Below are positions 42,803 to 53,222 of a stretch of DNA of 64,000 bases, in pieces; positions within the stretch are counted from its first letter, which is position 1; each line of letters begins with the position of its first letter. The notes under the pieces were generated by a model. That model did no database searches, had not been told where the DNA came from, and worked only from the letters and a program-made list of their open reading frames with translations. This DNA comes from Lineus longissimus. Lineage: Eukaryota; Nemertea; Pilidiophora; Heteronemertea; Lineidae. The stretch lies in the NCBI RefSeq assembly GCF_910592395.1, contig NC_088318.1:10108349-10172348 (forward strand), in the 5' to 3' direction. Position numbers and translations under genes: made by a program.

Positions 42803-43520
42803 TTAGGAACCGGTGGTTTGTCGATGAAAAGACAGTAGTTTGGCATAGAAGTTGCGGAAAGCATTAATGACAGAATAATTATCCCGTATATCTTTGCCAT
42901 CAGAAACGATAGGTTTTACAATTTTCTTGTCACTGCGATGTCTTTCTCTGATTACAAAGAATTTAGAAGGTTTTTCCGAAAAGTCCAATGAATCACATTT
43001 TGAACGAATGAAAGCGCCTTTTTGTTGTTTGGCTTGTAATTCAGAAATTTGTGTGCGAATAGAGGCAATTTGGTCAATGAAATCAGGAGCCAGAGTCGCA
43101 GGCATTTTATGTAGGTTTGAATATTTTTTCCTGAGAGAATTGATGACGTTACGAGTGACGTTTGTCTTCTTACAATAATTAATGACAAAGGCTTTAATGT
43201 CACTTTTTAAAAAATCCCAGTTGTTAAGTGTTCCACTGCAAATGACATGCATTACATTACCCGAGCTAAGCACACACATGGTCCCTGGACCATTTCATTT
43301 TATATTTTGGCCTGTTCAACTGGAATAAGGTATAACCTTCCATGTATAATGAGTTTGGTTCAGTACAGTGGGTCTCAGTGAGTAACAGGATATCTGATTC
43401 CCGTGTTTCCCTTTTAAATGTAGGGTCTGAAAGTTTTGAACCAATAACTGTTGAATTGACGCCATTAATATTCCACTGAGAGATTTTGATTGATCCAGGA
43501 GTTGATTGCCAAATTTACCA
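42803..43520 (-). pseudogene. LINE endonuclease start and EN-RT linker, internally deleted
   Basis: 43500-43310 (one frame) encodes the AP-endonuclease start: ISQWNINGVNST and DILLLTETHCTE. 43279-42803 encodes the linker found in L1/Tx1 ORF2 (KAFVINYCKK, GAFIRSKCDSLDFSEKPSKF, FRNFYAKLLS). The catalytic middle of the endonuclease is missing. At the join is a hairpin ATGGTCC-CT-GGACCAT (43279-43294), like the termini of the hairpin repeats. Confidence 0.75.
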
Positions 43521-43781
43521 GGCAGCTTTTTACAAGGTTTCTTCATTTTAGAATTAAACACCGAACTTGGAAAAATATTAAATTATACACAAGTTTTCTA
43601 ACAAAGTATGAAAAATTGCAGGGGATCTCCCTGTAAGGACAGGTACATGTAGACTAGGGGTCCCCTGCTGAAACAAAAAGGATGTATAAAACTAAATAGA
43701 AAGTTTCTATTGTTGACTGAGGCTGGCACAAGTCAACAATTGAATTGTTTGCTAGCGACATGAGAAAACTCATGATCCTGG

Positions 43782-44015
43782 TAGTGTAAATGTGACTCGC
43801 TCTACCAAAACTAGGCGCTTGTCGCATCTGAACTTGACAGGTTGATACGGACTTGTTGTTCATTTCCCTATTGTAGACCTTTTGTGAAATGTGACCAAAT
43901 CAGTTTGTAATAGATTTCACAAAAGGTCTACAATAGGGAAATGAACAACAAGTCCGTATCAACCTGTCAGTTCAGATGCGACAAGCGCCTAGTTTTGGTA
44001 GAGCTGGTCACAAAT
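43782..44015. repeat. ~100-bp-arm palindrome
   Basis: The left arm (about 43789-43893) and right arm (about 43913-44015) are near-perfect reverse complements with a short spacer (~20 bp). Both arms can encode the same peptide start (MNNKSVSTCQ) facing outward. DNA of this kind can extrude as a cruciform. It lies between the ORF1-like and ORF2 pieces of the LINE. Confidence 0.85.
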
Positions 44016-44204
44016 ATCAGAATGTTCAAGAGAGCGGTGCACCGGCTGGCTGGACCTCGACGTTCTGTGACTGTATTCCAATGGGCGGGATGCTGTACGG
44101 ATGGGTCTGGCTACATTCACCACGGGAACTGGACGGCATGTGGGAGTGACGCTGGCTTGGAGGTCCCCATCTTGGGCTCCTGTCTTTGGGTGATATGGAC
44201 CAAT

Positions 44205-45330
44205 TCAAAGCTCGGGCAAGGAGGGGCAGTACCTTTTTGGGAGAGGTGGACTCCCTTGCTCCTGAAAAGGTTTGTCTTCTACGTAATGACATTTTCTATG
44301 AATGACACGTAGCTGATGGATGAATACCTTGGCGGTGGGTTTGCTTGCTACTATTTTTGTGAGCATGACTTTGTATTGTTCTGCAACAACTACCGGACTA
44401 TCATCACTGCTAATGTTATTTGTCCCCACAAGGATTGAAATTGACTCATTTGTATATTGTTCACTAAAGTCCTGGACATCAGCAACTACACCACCACTGA
44501 TCGACTTGATTTTTACGGTCGACCGATCACTTGGCTGTAACCGCTTCCATTCAAGATCTCTGCCCAGAGCTGGTAACAATCATGTGGCCTCCTTTACATT
44601 TTGTTTCTGTGCAGTTTCCATGATTACTGAATCTAGCATTGGTTGCTCCCCTGGGGTCTGGTCCTAGATTAGAGAATGAGTGAGGGCATTGCTTCTGGGG
44701 GGAACTATCGCAAGGCTCCGGGGTCTCTATTCCCCGAGGTAGGCTGCATTTGAATCACTTTCAGAGTTATGTTGTAGTTGAAGTGAATCTTCAAGTGAGC
44801 TGATTGTTTCTTTAGGGCACGTAAGTTCAGTTTTATGAGCCTTTTGTTCAAGGATTATTTCGCCAAGGGTGGCCCGCATAATATCTAGTTCATCATTTTT
44901 TTAATTAACTACTTCCTTTGCCATGGCCACCTTGCAGAAAGTAGTTTGTGGGTTTTTTGTTCACAAGGTATGTTCTGATTTGTGTTTATCATTGGATTCT
45001 TGATGAATCAGATTTTGCGCGGTTAATTTAATTTCTAGACATTTGATTTCAGCCTTGAGTCCTAAATGTTCTGTAAGGTTTGATTGTGCATCCTTCAACA
45101 GTCATTCTAAGTTGGCCTTCGCAGCTTCACTTTTCTTAAGGTCCTTGTGTAGTCGTTTATTGTCAGACCGTAAGGACTTTACTTCCTCACCGTACACCTG
45201 CTCTTCCTTTCATGTAGCCAGGGCCAAATCATGCTGAGAAAGTTCTGAGCAGGTATAGTTGGCCCATTCATCGCATGTAGAGCAGGCAATCATGTCTTGG
45301 CTATCCTCGGCAGAACAGAACATACACGAA
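44205..45330 (-). pseudogene. LINE ORF1-like: PHD-type finger, coiled coil, SGNH domain
   Basis: At 45326-45249 a finger reads CMFC-x10-C-x2-C-DEWANYTC (a PHD-like pattern with Asn where His is usual). Shortly after is a TGA, then a coiled-coil-like stretch (VKSLRSDNKRLHKDLKKSEA). 44579-44205 encodes an SGNH-esterase-like segment (STVKIKSISGGVVADV, ILVGTNNISSDDSP). PHD plus esterase ORF1s are known from several non-LTR clades. Same strand as, and upstream of, the ORF2 pieces, so it probably belongs to the same LINE. Confidence 0.6.
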
Positions 45331-45559
45331 GTTGTGGGATGACTTTCATATGAGATTGCCTTTGCCAATCTTTTTCATCTTCCTGCTGACCCTCTTTTAG
45401 AAACCCTGTGGTACTGAATTGTCCTCAGAAGTAGTGGCGAGTTTCACAGTCGACTCAAGAACCTGAGGGGGAAGCATTTTCCTGCTATGTTGGCGAGGAT
45501 ATGAGGCAAATGTTCTGCATGCCATATATGTGCTTCCTTGAACCAGAATCGTACCAGAG

Positions 45560-45998
45560 TTGAATATTGTCACGAATATCTTTTCTGAAATGTCTAAAGT
45601 TTAAAAATTTAAAAATCTATGGTAGGTACTCTTAGCAAGGATACATCACATATGATCCTTTTTTTTTGGTTTGACGTACCTGTCAAGGTCACAGAGGTCG
45701 AATGGCGTAAATTGGCAATTTGAGTGTAACTGTGGCACGTTTCATAACTCCAGGGGCTATGAACTTGAGACTTTGTACAAAGTCTCAACTAGGTCAGGTG
45801 ACCTCTGACCCTGAATTTTAGTCAGGTCTGATTCTCGACTTGGCCACCAGGGGGCCAAAAGTGAAAACCTAGAAAGTGTGATATCTCGCTTATTCGTGAT
45901 TTATTTACAATAACATTTTTAAGGTAGGTTCTTCTAGCAAGGATACATCACATTATCATATGAGTTTTTGATTTGACCTGCTTTTCAAGGTTACAGAG
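45560..45998 (+). mobile_element. Hairpin-family repeat, copy D, left part (interrupted)
   Basis: About one and a half of the ~300-bp units, with CCACCAGGGGGC at 45844-45855 and a one-mismatch DR3 at 45686-45700. It is interrupted at 45998 within AAGGTTACAGAG and resumes at 47459 with TACAGAGGTCAAATGG, ending at about 47845 (GTGAGCACAATGGCCCCTGG). Confidence 0.65.
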
Positions 45999-47458
45999 TG
46001 TTGTAGCGGGTTGCTAAGCGATATTCAATTGTAAGGACTGTATTATTTAGGCACGAAGATTGGCCGTACTAACCATCTAATTCAAAATCATCAATCTTCG
46101 TTGTTCGAATCTGTAACCTACAGCTGGGCCGATCACTCTTCGTTCTCGTCGTTGGACGCCCTTCTTCTTCTCCTCTCTCCTTTTGGCCCGGAGCTGTATC
46201 AGATCTCCTCAACAGATCTAATCCTTTAAGGGGCAGTTTAAGTTTTTAGTACATCTATCCACGAATACATAAAGTGCCCGACAAACGGTAATACAACAGG
46301 TGCTTCACACACAAATTAACTCCATGACCGAGCGTGAAGTAAAAACAAAATGTTGAGCAATGTTCTGCTTGATAGGTGTATGAATATACTCAAGTCCAGA
46401 CCAATAGTGGCATTCCAATTACTCCGATTTACGCCTGTGGTGTGAGAAATTTAGTCTGGACTGAAGTACTAACTGCAACTGTAGTGTGGGTGGGAAAAAT
46501 TGGGCGTCGCTGTCTCACTTCTCCGGAACCGTCACAACATCAACAACATCTCCATAACGACATCTCACGGGGCTGGAAGAATTTCACTTTCGGACTTCTT
46601 GAACATCGGAACCATAAATCATCATCACTGACTGATGCCTACAATCTATAGGTTGACTGGTCTTCAAGGCTTCAAAAGTTCCACACCCAACACAAACAGT
46701 AACCTGACAGTCGTCAAAGAAAGTCAGTGGGAGCTAGTACATATCAAAGCAGTGCATCAACAATAGAACAAAGAACATATTTTTTTTTTTTTTGTTTCAG
46801 ATAAAATATATAAATATATCTGGTCAGCTTATTCAGTTTCACCAGCAGAATATAGAGCACAATGTACAGCAGAGGGTTCAACCACACTGCTATAATAAAT
46901 AGAGTTTGTATCAATTTCAGTTGGTGTTCATAGGGACATCGAACACCAAAAACAAACTCTGACAAGATGGCTTCTTTGTCAACAAAAGGGTGTCGCCTGA
47001 CACACCCTGGGTCTAAGTCTTGATTTTACTGCCAATATATTGAGTACCACAATGTACGGCCTAAGCACTCCAGCTTAATTTCCAAACAAAAGAAAGTTGG
47101 TTCACAATTCTCCTGTGCTGGCTATCACAGACCCTTCATCATGACTGTATTACCATAACCAGTCAGATGTCCACCATAGGCAATTCTTTTGTCTTCTCAA
47201 CAAAATCAGAGCTGGCTCTTTACTCAGCCAAGTCTTGTATTGGAATGCAATGGGTTCTCTGTTTCCCTGGCCTTTTAAACTGTCCCACCCAAACATTGAT
47301 CAGCCAATCAGAATCAGCCAGCAGCTATATCCCATGCCTGTGACCTCATTTCTAGGATTTCCCATGATCATGACAGTGGCTCCCCTACATGTAAACAATA
47401 ACAACCCATATGTCAAATCTGACAGCTGATCTGGCCATTTCACCTGTCTTCGCCAGAA
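45999..47458. mobile_element. 1.46-kb insertion in copy D flanked by TACAGAG
   Basis: TACAGAG occurs at 45992-45998 and 47459-47465, where the unit needs it only once. The insert starts TGTTGTAGCGGG, so a solo LTR is possible, but its right end is not CA. No coding capacity is visible. Confidence 0.5.
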
Positions 47459-48826
47459 TACAGAGGTCAAATGGCGTAAATTGGTCGTTTGAGTGTAACT
47501 ATGGCACGTTACTTAACCACTAAAGCTGTGAACTTGAAATTTGGTACACATGACTCCCTACATCATGTAACCTTGGACACCGAATTTGGATCTGATCTGG
47601 GACTCAACTTGGCCACCAGGAGACCAAAACTAAAATAGGTAAAAAGTGCAATATCTCGTTTATTAGTGACTTGTTTTTGATGATATTCTTATGGTACTTA
47701 CTTCAAGCAACGATACATCACATGTCATACCGACTTTGGTTTGACCTATATACTGTACATGTACAATGTTTCTAAATCACCAGAATGAATTCGAAAGCAC
47801 CAAATATCTATACGGTGAGCACAATGGCCCCTGGCCGTTTCATTTTGTTTTTATAAATTGATATAATTAAGTGAAAAGAATTATAAAGACTCTTGATAAT
47901 ACATGTAGATATAATTGTATATATAACGGGATGTTTTCCTGTGCAAAAGATGTCTGTGATATTGTAAAATTTTAGAAGTTGTGTCTTTGAGATTTAAGAT
48001 ATCAACATTACTGTGGAGTACACCGGTAAGTCTTGTATTGGAATGCAATGGGTTCTCTGTTTCCCTGGCCTTTTAAACTGTCCCACCCAAACATTGATCA
48101 GCCAATCAGAATCAGCCAGCAGCTATATCCCATGCCTGTGACCTCATTTCTAGGATTTCCCATGATCATGACAGTGGCTCCCCTACATGTAAACAATAAC
48201 AACCCATATGTCAAATCTGACAGCTGATCTGGCCATTTCACCTGTCTTCGCCAGAATACAGAGGTCAAATGGCGTAAATTGGTCGTTTGAGTGTAACTAT
48301 GGCACGTTACTTAACCACTAAAGCTGTGAACTTGAAATTTGGTACACATGACTCCCTACATCATGTAACCTTGGACACCGAATTTGGATCTGATCTGGGA
48401 CTCAACTTGGCCACCAGGAGACCAAAACTAAAATAGGTAAAAAGTGCAATATCTCGTTTATTAGTGACTTGTTTTTGATGATATTCTTATGGTACTTACT
48501 TCAAGCAACGATACATCACATGTCATACCGACTTTGGTTTGACCTATATACTGTACATGTACAATGTTTCTAAATCACCAGAATGAATTCGAAAGCACCA
48601 AATATCTATACGGTGAGCACAATGGCCCCTGGCCGTTTCATTTTGTTTTTATAAATTGATATAATTAAGTGAAAAGAATTATAAAGACTCTTGATAATAC
48701 ATGTAGATATAATTGTATATATAACGGGATGTTTTCCTGTGCAAAAGATGTCTGTGATATTGTAAAATTTTAGAAGTTGTGTCTTTGAGATTTAAGATAT
48801 CAACATTACTGTGGAGTACACCGGTA
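47230..48826 (+). repeat. 798-bp exact tandem duplication
   Basis: 47230-48027 and 48028-48826 look identical by eye, including the open frames 47235-47429 and 48033-48227. The unit covers the end of the 1.46-kb insertion and the right part of copy D. It is either a very recent duplication or an assembly artefact. Confidence 0.9.
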
Positions 48827-50289
48827 CTCTCTTCAGTCCCAATCACATTTGTCATCTATATCTGTGTAAACTACATTCAACTTACACACATCCTGCATGA
48901 TTGTTCCCACCATGGTGTACATCACATTCATGTCATGAGGAAACCAGCCCTGTAAAATATTTAGTCGCCCTCCAACTTCAACCACCCGCTGATACTACAC
49001 ACAGTGATGATCGGCATATTTACCTTATCTACCTAATGGCCAGCGTAACCAGTGATAACACTCATGACTAATTTACTGTGATGAGACAAAATTAGAAGTA
49101 ATTTGGTCGACTTCAAGGCAACCAGGATGTGATAGCAAGGTCGGTTATGTAACAACATATGTTGACCTCAGCTTTTGGTCCGGCAACTCAGCAGGAGGTT
49201 ACCTGGCTCAGATATGCTGAGAGCTAAAGTCAATAAGCTATTCCTCAGAAACTCTCCCCTCATCAAATATCCATCCCCCCCCCCCCCCCGGCATCTAAGG
49301 CATTTTCCATTAGTTGGTGGGGGATGGTTAGGAGATATTTTTTACAGGGCTGGTTTCCTCATGTGACATGTCAGCAGCCAGTGTGCAAGCAGCTTGCAGT
49401 TCACACAGCTTTAGGGCGTATATTCTGTGCAACTAATTCGGACAAAGCAGAAGGTATGTCAATTGTGACTGGGACTTTATCTCAGTTTTCATCCCATTAC
49501 TATCAAAAAAAAATTGGACAGGCCTTTCATATGGGAGGCCTGATTATATTATGTGTTGTTAACGTGTGTAACAAGGCTGTAATTTAGGATCACTTTGATG
49601 TAGCACCTTGATCAGGCCTTAGAAAGGCACGATGTTTATTATCATTATTATCAATTTTCCAATGTCATGATAAGAGGCACTGTCTCTAAAAATCAGGCAG
49701 AAATTGGCCACGGCATTCTCGGACTTTAGCATGTGTTATACATTTTTGGAAAGCTTAGACCTTCACTAAGAAAAAAATGACACAATAATTCTTATCTGTG
49801 ACGTCATGCCGTCGAGTGGTGGCGATACCTGGTGGTCATGCCAAACACTAAATTTCCGTCAAAGAATATCATATTTCAATTTTGAAAGGCCCAGGTCAAA
49901 TTACCCCATTTTGGTAAAACTGGTGTTTTTGCGCTGTTTCACCATTCCTTCTTGAAATAAAAATTCCTGCATTAGACACTGAACTGCATCATCTGTACCA
50001 ACAGTTTGATAATCATGATAGGCATGGCCTATTGAGTAAACAGTGTAAACTATAACTTCCATATATGTTGTGGTTGCCATGGCAACCGTTTGCAAAAAGA
50101 TGAAAAAGGTAAATTTGCTAGGTTTTTAAGCTATTCATAACGCAATATTTCATAGTCCATCACCCGACATTCGCGAAAATTTCATGCTGTGAAACTTTTC
50201 TGTTCTACAGTTTACACATCTAAAACATATAATTTTAGTAAAACACAGACTTAGGGCATTTGGTAATGATCCTCTGGGGACTTTTCACA
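48827..50289. other. No gene recognised; C-run at 49268-49288
   Basis: Short open frames without domain character and a homopolymer C run. No RNA gene, TIR pair or LTR is seen. Confidence 0.4.
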
Positions 50290-50478
50290 TTACAAGTCTT
50301 TGATCATTTGAATGATGTCGTGATGTTCCTTCGCCTTTTCAATACTCTCAATTTCAGCGATTGAGTCAACTATTTCTTCATCTTCTTCTTCGTCTTTGTC
50401 ACCTGCACCACTGGTTTGCTGAAGCCTCTTTCTAGCAGACAAGTAACTGAAGAAGGTTTTTATTTGTTTTGGTGTGAG
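50290..50478 (-). CDS. Terminal exon of an unrecognised gene (LTPKQIKTFFSYLSARKR)
   Basis: An acceptor AG at 50479-50480 precedes a 62-codon exon beginning LTPKQIKTFFSYLSARKRLQ. A run of Glu/Asp follows, with a helical end HHDIIQMIKDL and a stop at 50290. The LTPxQI..FFSxLSAxKR pattern occurs in multicopy invertebrate proteins, as I recall, but I cannot name the family. No upstream exon is seen before the transposon at 50849. Confidence 0.4.
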   Translation of the reverse strand, partial: LTPKQIKTFFSYLSARKRLQQTSGAGDKDEEEDEEIVDSIAEIESIEKAKEHHDIIQMIKDL

Positions 50479-50479
50479 C

Positions 50480-50842
50480 TACCCTCACCGAAAAGCAGTG
50501 TGATATCAGTCAGGATTCAGTCAGGTTGCAGTGTCACCTCACATTTTTATGGCAGTGTTGAAATCAGTGGAAAGCAGTCATAGGGAGTGTTTTTCAGTCA
50601 CGCAATACCAAAGCATACAGTTATACAGCAATCAAAAATAGAGGGTAGGGAGTCATAAGCAGTGGTAAGACAGTCAAAATCAGTGGTAAGGCAGTCAAAA
50701 GCAGTGCTCATTTAAATATTTAGGCTGACTGATTTCCACTGCTTTTGACACTGAAAATGACTCCCCACTATGCATCATGCACAGGGCTGGCAGTGGGGTT
50801 CAGTGTTAATTTAAATATTTCGCAGCACACTGAATCCACACT
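50480..50842. other. CAGTGG/CAGTCA-rich flank, left of the transposon
   Basis: Many copies of CAGTGG, CAGTCA and CAGTGTT, without strict period. A similar composition occurs at 55041-55090 and 55900-56165, so the transposon at 50849-55034 seems to have landed inside an older element of this kind. Confidence 0.45.
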
Positions 50843-50848
50843 GAAACA

Positions 50849-51126
50849 TACGGCGGCCCGGAGGGGACATCGAGAAAAAATAATAAACTCGCACTGCGAC
50901 TTTTTAAACACGCACTGCGACTTTTTAAACTCGCAATGCTACTTTTTAAACTCGTACTGCGACTTTTTAAACTCGCAATGCTACTTTTTAAAGTCGTACT
51001 GCAATTTTTCAAACACGCACTGCGACTTTTCAAACTCGCACTGCGACTTTTCAAACACACACTGCGACTTTGCAAACTCGCACTGCGACTTTTTTTTATC
51101 CAATCACAGCCGTGTTTACAACGACA
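50849..51126 (+). repeat. Left TIR with ten ~21-bp subterminal units
   Basis: After the first ~32 bp, ten units of the form CTCGCACTGCGACTTTTTAAA (variants CACGC.., CTCGCAATGCTAC) follow. Each has the 9-bp near-palindrome CGCACTGCG. The TIR ends with ATCCAATCACAGCCGTG. Such arrays are likely transposase-binding sites. Confidence 0.85.
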
Positions 51127-51170
51127 TGTGTTGCTGCGCTTGAGTTGTAAGAGTTCATAATTCAGGCAAG

Positions 51171-52166
51171 ATGATCTCTTCTAATGGCCTGACAACAATC
51201 AAAGTGCACCAGGGCTTGGTTTTGACGGACTTAATTACCATCTTTAAAGATGGTAGCATCATGGAGCAGGATATTACATGCAAAAGAATTCTTCTGAATG
51301 GGGAAGAAGAGTCTGCAGTTGGTGTCGGTGTCCTAAGAGACACCTTAACGGAGTTCTGGAAGGAATTCTATGACAAGTGCACGCTGGGAACCAAGTATAA
51401 AGTGCCTTTTCTGAGGCATGACTTCCAAGAGGATGAATGGAGAGCAGTAGCGAGAATCCTCGTAAAGGGGTATAGAAGTGCCAGCTACTTCCCAACATCG
51501 ATTGCTCCCACATTCATGGAGGCTGCGCTATCCGGGAACGAGAGTGAAACAGATGTAGTGTCTGTATTTCTGAATTTTGTGGGTGACAGCGAGAGTGAAA
51601 CACTTCGCAAAGCGCTAGATAATTTTGATTCAGTGGACCAGGAGGAGTTGATAGACATACTCGATGCACACGAGTGTCGCCGAATGCCATGTGCCGCCAG
51701 CATTGAACGAATCGTAAGAGAAATAGCATTGAAGGAGCTTGTACAGCAGCCCAGCTTCATCATTGAATGCTGGAAGCCCGTTCTGGCATTTATATGTAAC
51801 ATCAACTACAAGGAAATCTGCAAGAAACTGGTGCCTACGCCAAAGGCCATTCTCGCGACAATCAAACTGCCTGAAAACATGAATCCTGCACAAGCGGCTG
51901 TTGGGAATCATCTCAAACGGTTCATTCGGGAGTTATCCCCACAGGACATGGGGAATTTTCTCAGATTCTGCACAGGATGTGACCTTCTAATTACAGACGC
52001 TGTAATTGTCGATATCAGCGGCAATGGGGGGTATACGCGTTGCCCAGTTGCCCACACCTGCGGCTGTGTTCTGAAATTGCAGACAGACTACGACAGCTTC
52101 CCAGACTTCAGGTCTGATTTTACCAACATATTTAAAAGTGGGATTTGGGTTATGGACATTGTCTAA
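51171..52166 (+). CDS. HECT-like domain protein of the IS3EU-like transposon
   Basis: 331 codons from the ATG at 51171, 45 bp inside the left TIR. The N-terminal part resembles the HECT N-lobe (VGVGVLRDTLTEFWKEFYDK). The C-terminal part matches the C-lobe: FLRFCTGCDLL and then RCPVAHTCGCVLKL with DYDSFPDFRSDFTNIF. The Cys in AHTC (residue ~297) is where the ubiquitin-accepting Cys of E3 ligases sits. The middle (residues ~110-240) is helical and not typical. It may be an active ligase that protects or modifies transposition proteins, or a diverged remnant fold. Intact frame. That it moves with the element is shown by its place between the TIRs. Confidence 0.65.
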   Translation: MISSNGLTTIKVHQGLVLTDLITIFKDGSIMEQDITCKRILLNGEEESAVGVGVLRDTLTEFWKEFYDKCTLGTKYKVPFLRHDFQEDEWRAVARILVKGYRSASYFPTSIAPTFMEAALSGNESETDVVSVFLNFVGDSESETLRKALDNFDSVDQEELIDILDAHECRRMPCAASIERIVREIALKELVQQPSFIIECWKPVLAFICNINYKEICKKLVPTPKAILATIKLPENMNPAQAAVGNHLKRFIRELSPQDMGNFLRFCTGCDLLITDAVIVDISGNGGYTRCPVAHTCGCVLKLQTDYDSFPDFRSDFTNIFKSGIWVMDIV

Positions 52167-52194
52167 TTCAATGTGGTCTTGAAGTCCAACAAAC

Positions 52195-52511
52195 TATAGA
52201 GTCGCAAAGTATGTTGGTGGCCTTTCGGCGTTTTTTTGATATTTTACTATAATCCAGAACCAGATGGTCGCAAAGTTGGTGGTCGTTAAACGTTTTTTAT
52301 ACTTAATCAGAGATTGTAATCCAGGAACTATATGGTCGCAGAGTTGGTGGCCGTTAATCGTTTTTTTATACTTAATCATGCAGAGATTGTAATCCAGGAA
52401 CTATATGGTTGCAGAGTTGGTGGCCGTTAAACGTTTTTTATACTTAATCAGAGATTGTAATCCAGGAACTATATGGTCGCAGAGTTGGTGGCCGTTAAGT
52501 GATTTTTTTAA
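52195..52511 (+). repeat. Tandem array, ~68-bp unit, five copies
   Basis: Units begin GGTCGCAGAGTTGGTGGCCG and contain GATTGTAATCCAGGAACTAT. Copy 1 is diverged; copies 2-5 are close. The array lies between the two convergent genes of the transposon and could serve as a transcription barrier or binding array. Confidence 0.85.
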
Positions 52512-53222
52512 GAATATACATTAACTTACTAGAGTGTACCCAAGATGTAAACAGGGTCAAAAGTTGTTGGCCGTAAAGCGTTGATGATATTTTGTGTGCA
52601 CGGGATAAACCGTCGGCTGTCGGGAAAACAGTTCAAAGCATTGTACTCCTATTGTAGCCGTTGTGGTATTCTCAGAAGAGGACGCCTCGGCAACAATAAA
52701 GGATAACGGGTATATAGCCCTTTTCATTTGCCAATGTCATCACCTGGCGACATCCGACGGGCTATCCCATGCCAACATTCACCATTTGTTTGTGGCTGTA
52801 ATTCAGCAAATATGGCCGTGTTTGTGTTCTTGAAAATTGAAACCAATAGAACATGTACAAGGAGAGGATTGATTCAGTCCATATTTTCCCTGCGCCTGTA
52901 TACATGGTATATAGGAAATATAGAGTAAATTAATTACTGGAGTAATTCTCAATTTCTTTAATACAATATATATTGTGTAAACATTGGTGTCGAGTCCTTT
53001 AGTCTAACATATTTGAGCAGAACTTATTCGAATACATGTATTGTATACATTGTAACTATACACTTATTAAACTTCCCTATTCATTACTGATTTCCTCATC
53101 GAACTAGGGACGAAAATTGCCGCCGATTTCGAGTTGCAGTTACAGTTTTCAAATTACATTGTCCAATAAAGGGAAAAATGGGGTTCGCATTGTGAACACA
53201 TAATGGTGTCGGTCCTACTTCC
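52512..53222. other. Intergenic part of the IS3EU-like transposon
   Basis: No gene is seen. It probably contains the 3' ends of both convergent transcription units. Confidence 0.4.

Noticed and set aside
46744-46965. 73-aa membrane-like frame
   Set aside because: It runs through a T/A-rich homopolymer and has no start context or homologue that I recognise.
47235-48227. Two identical 64-aa open frames
   Set aside because: They are the same chance frame in the 798-bp duplication, inside repeat sequence, without domain character.
50880-51095. Regular 21-bp repeats resembling a CRISPR array
   Set aside because: Spacers are only TTTTTAAA-like and the array is mirrored at 54805-55005 as a TIR component; the genome is eukaryotic.
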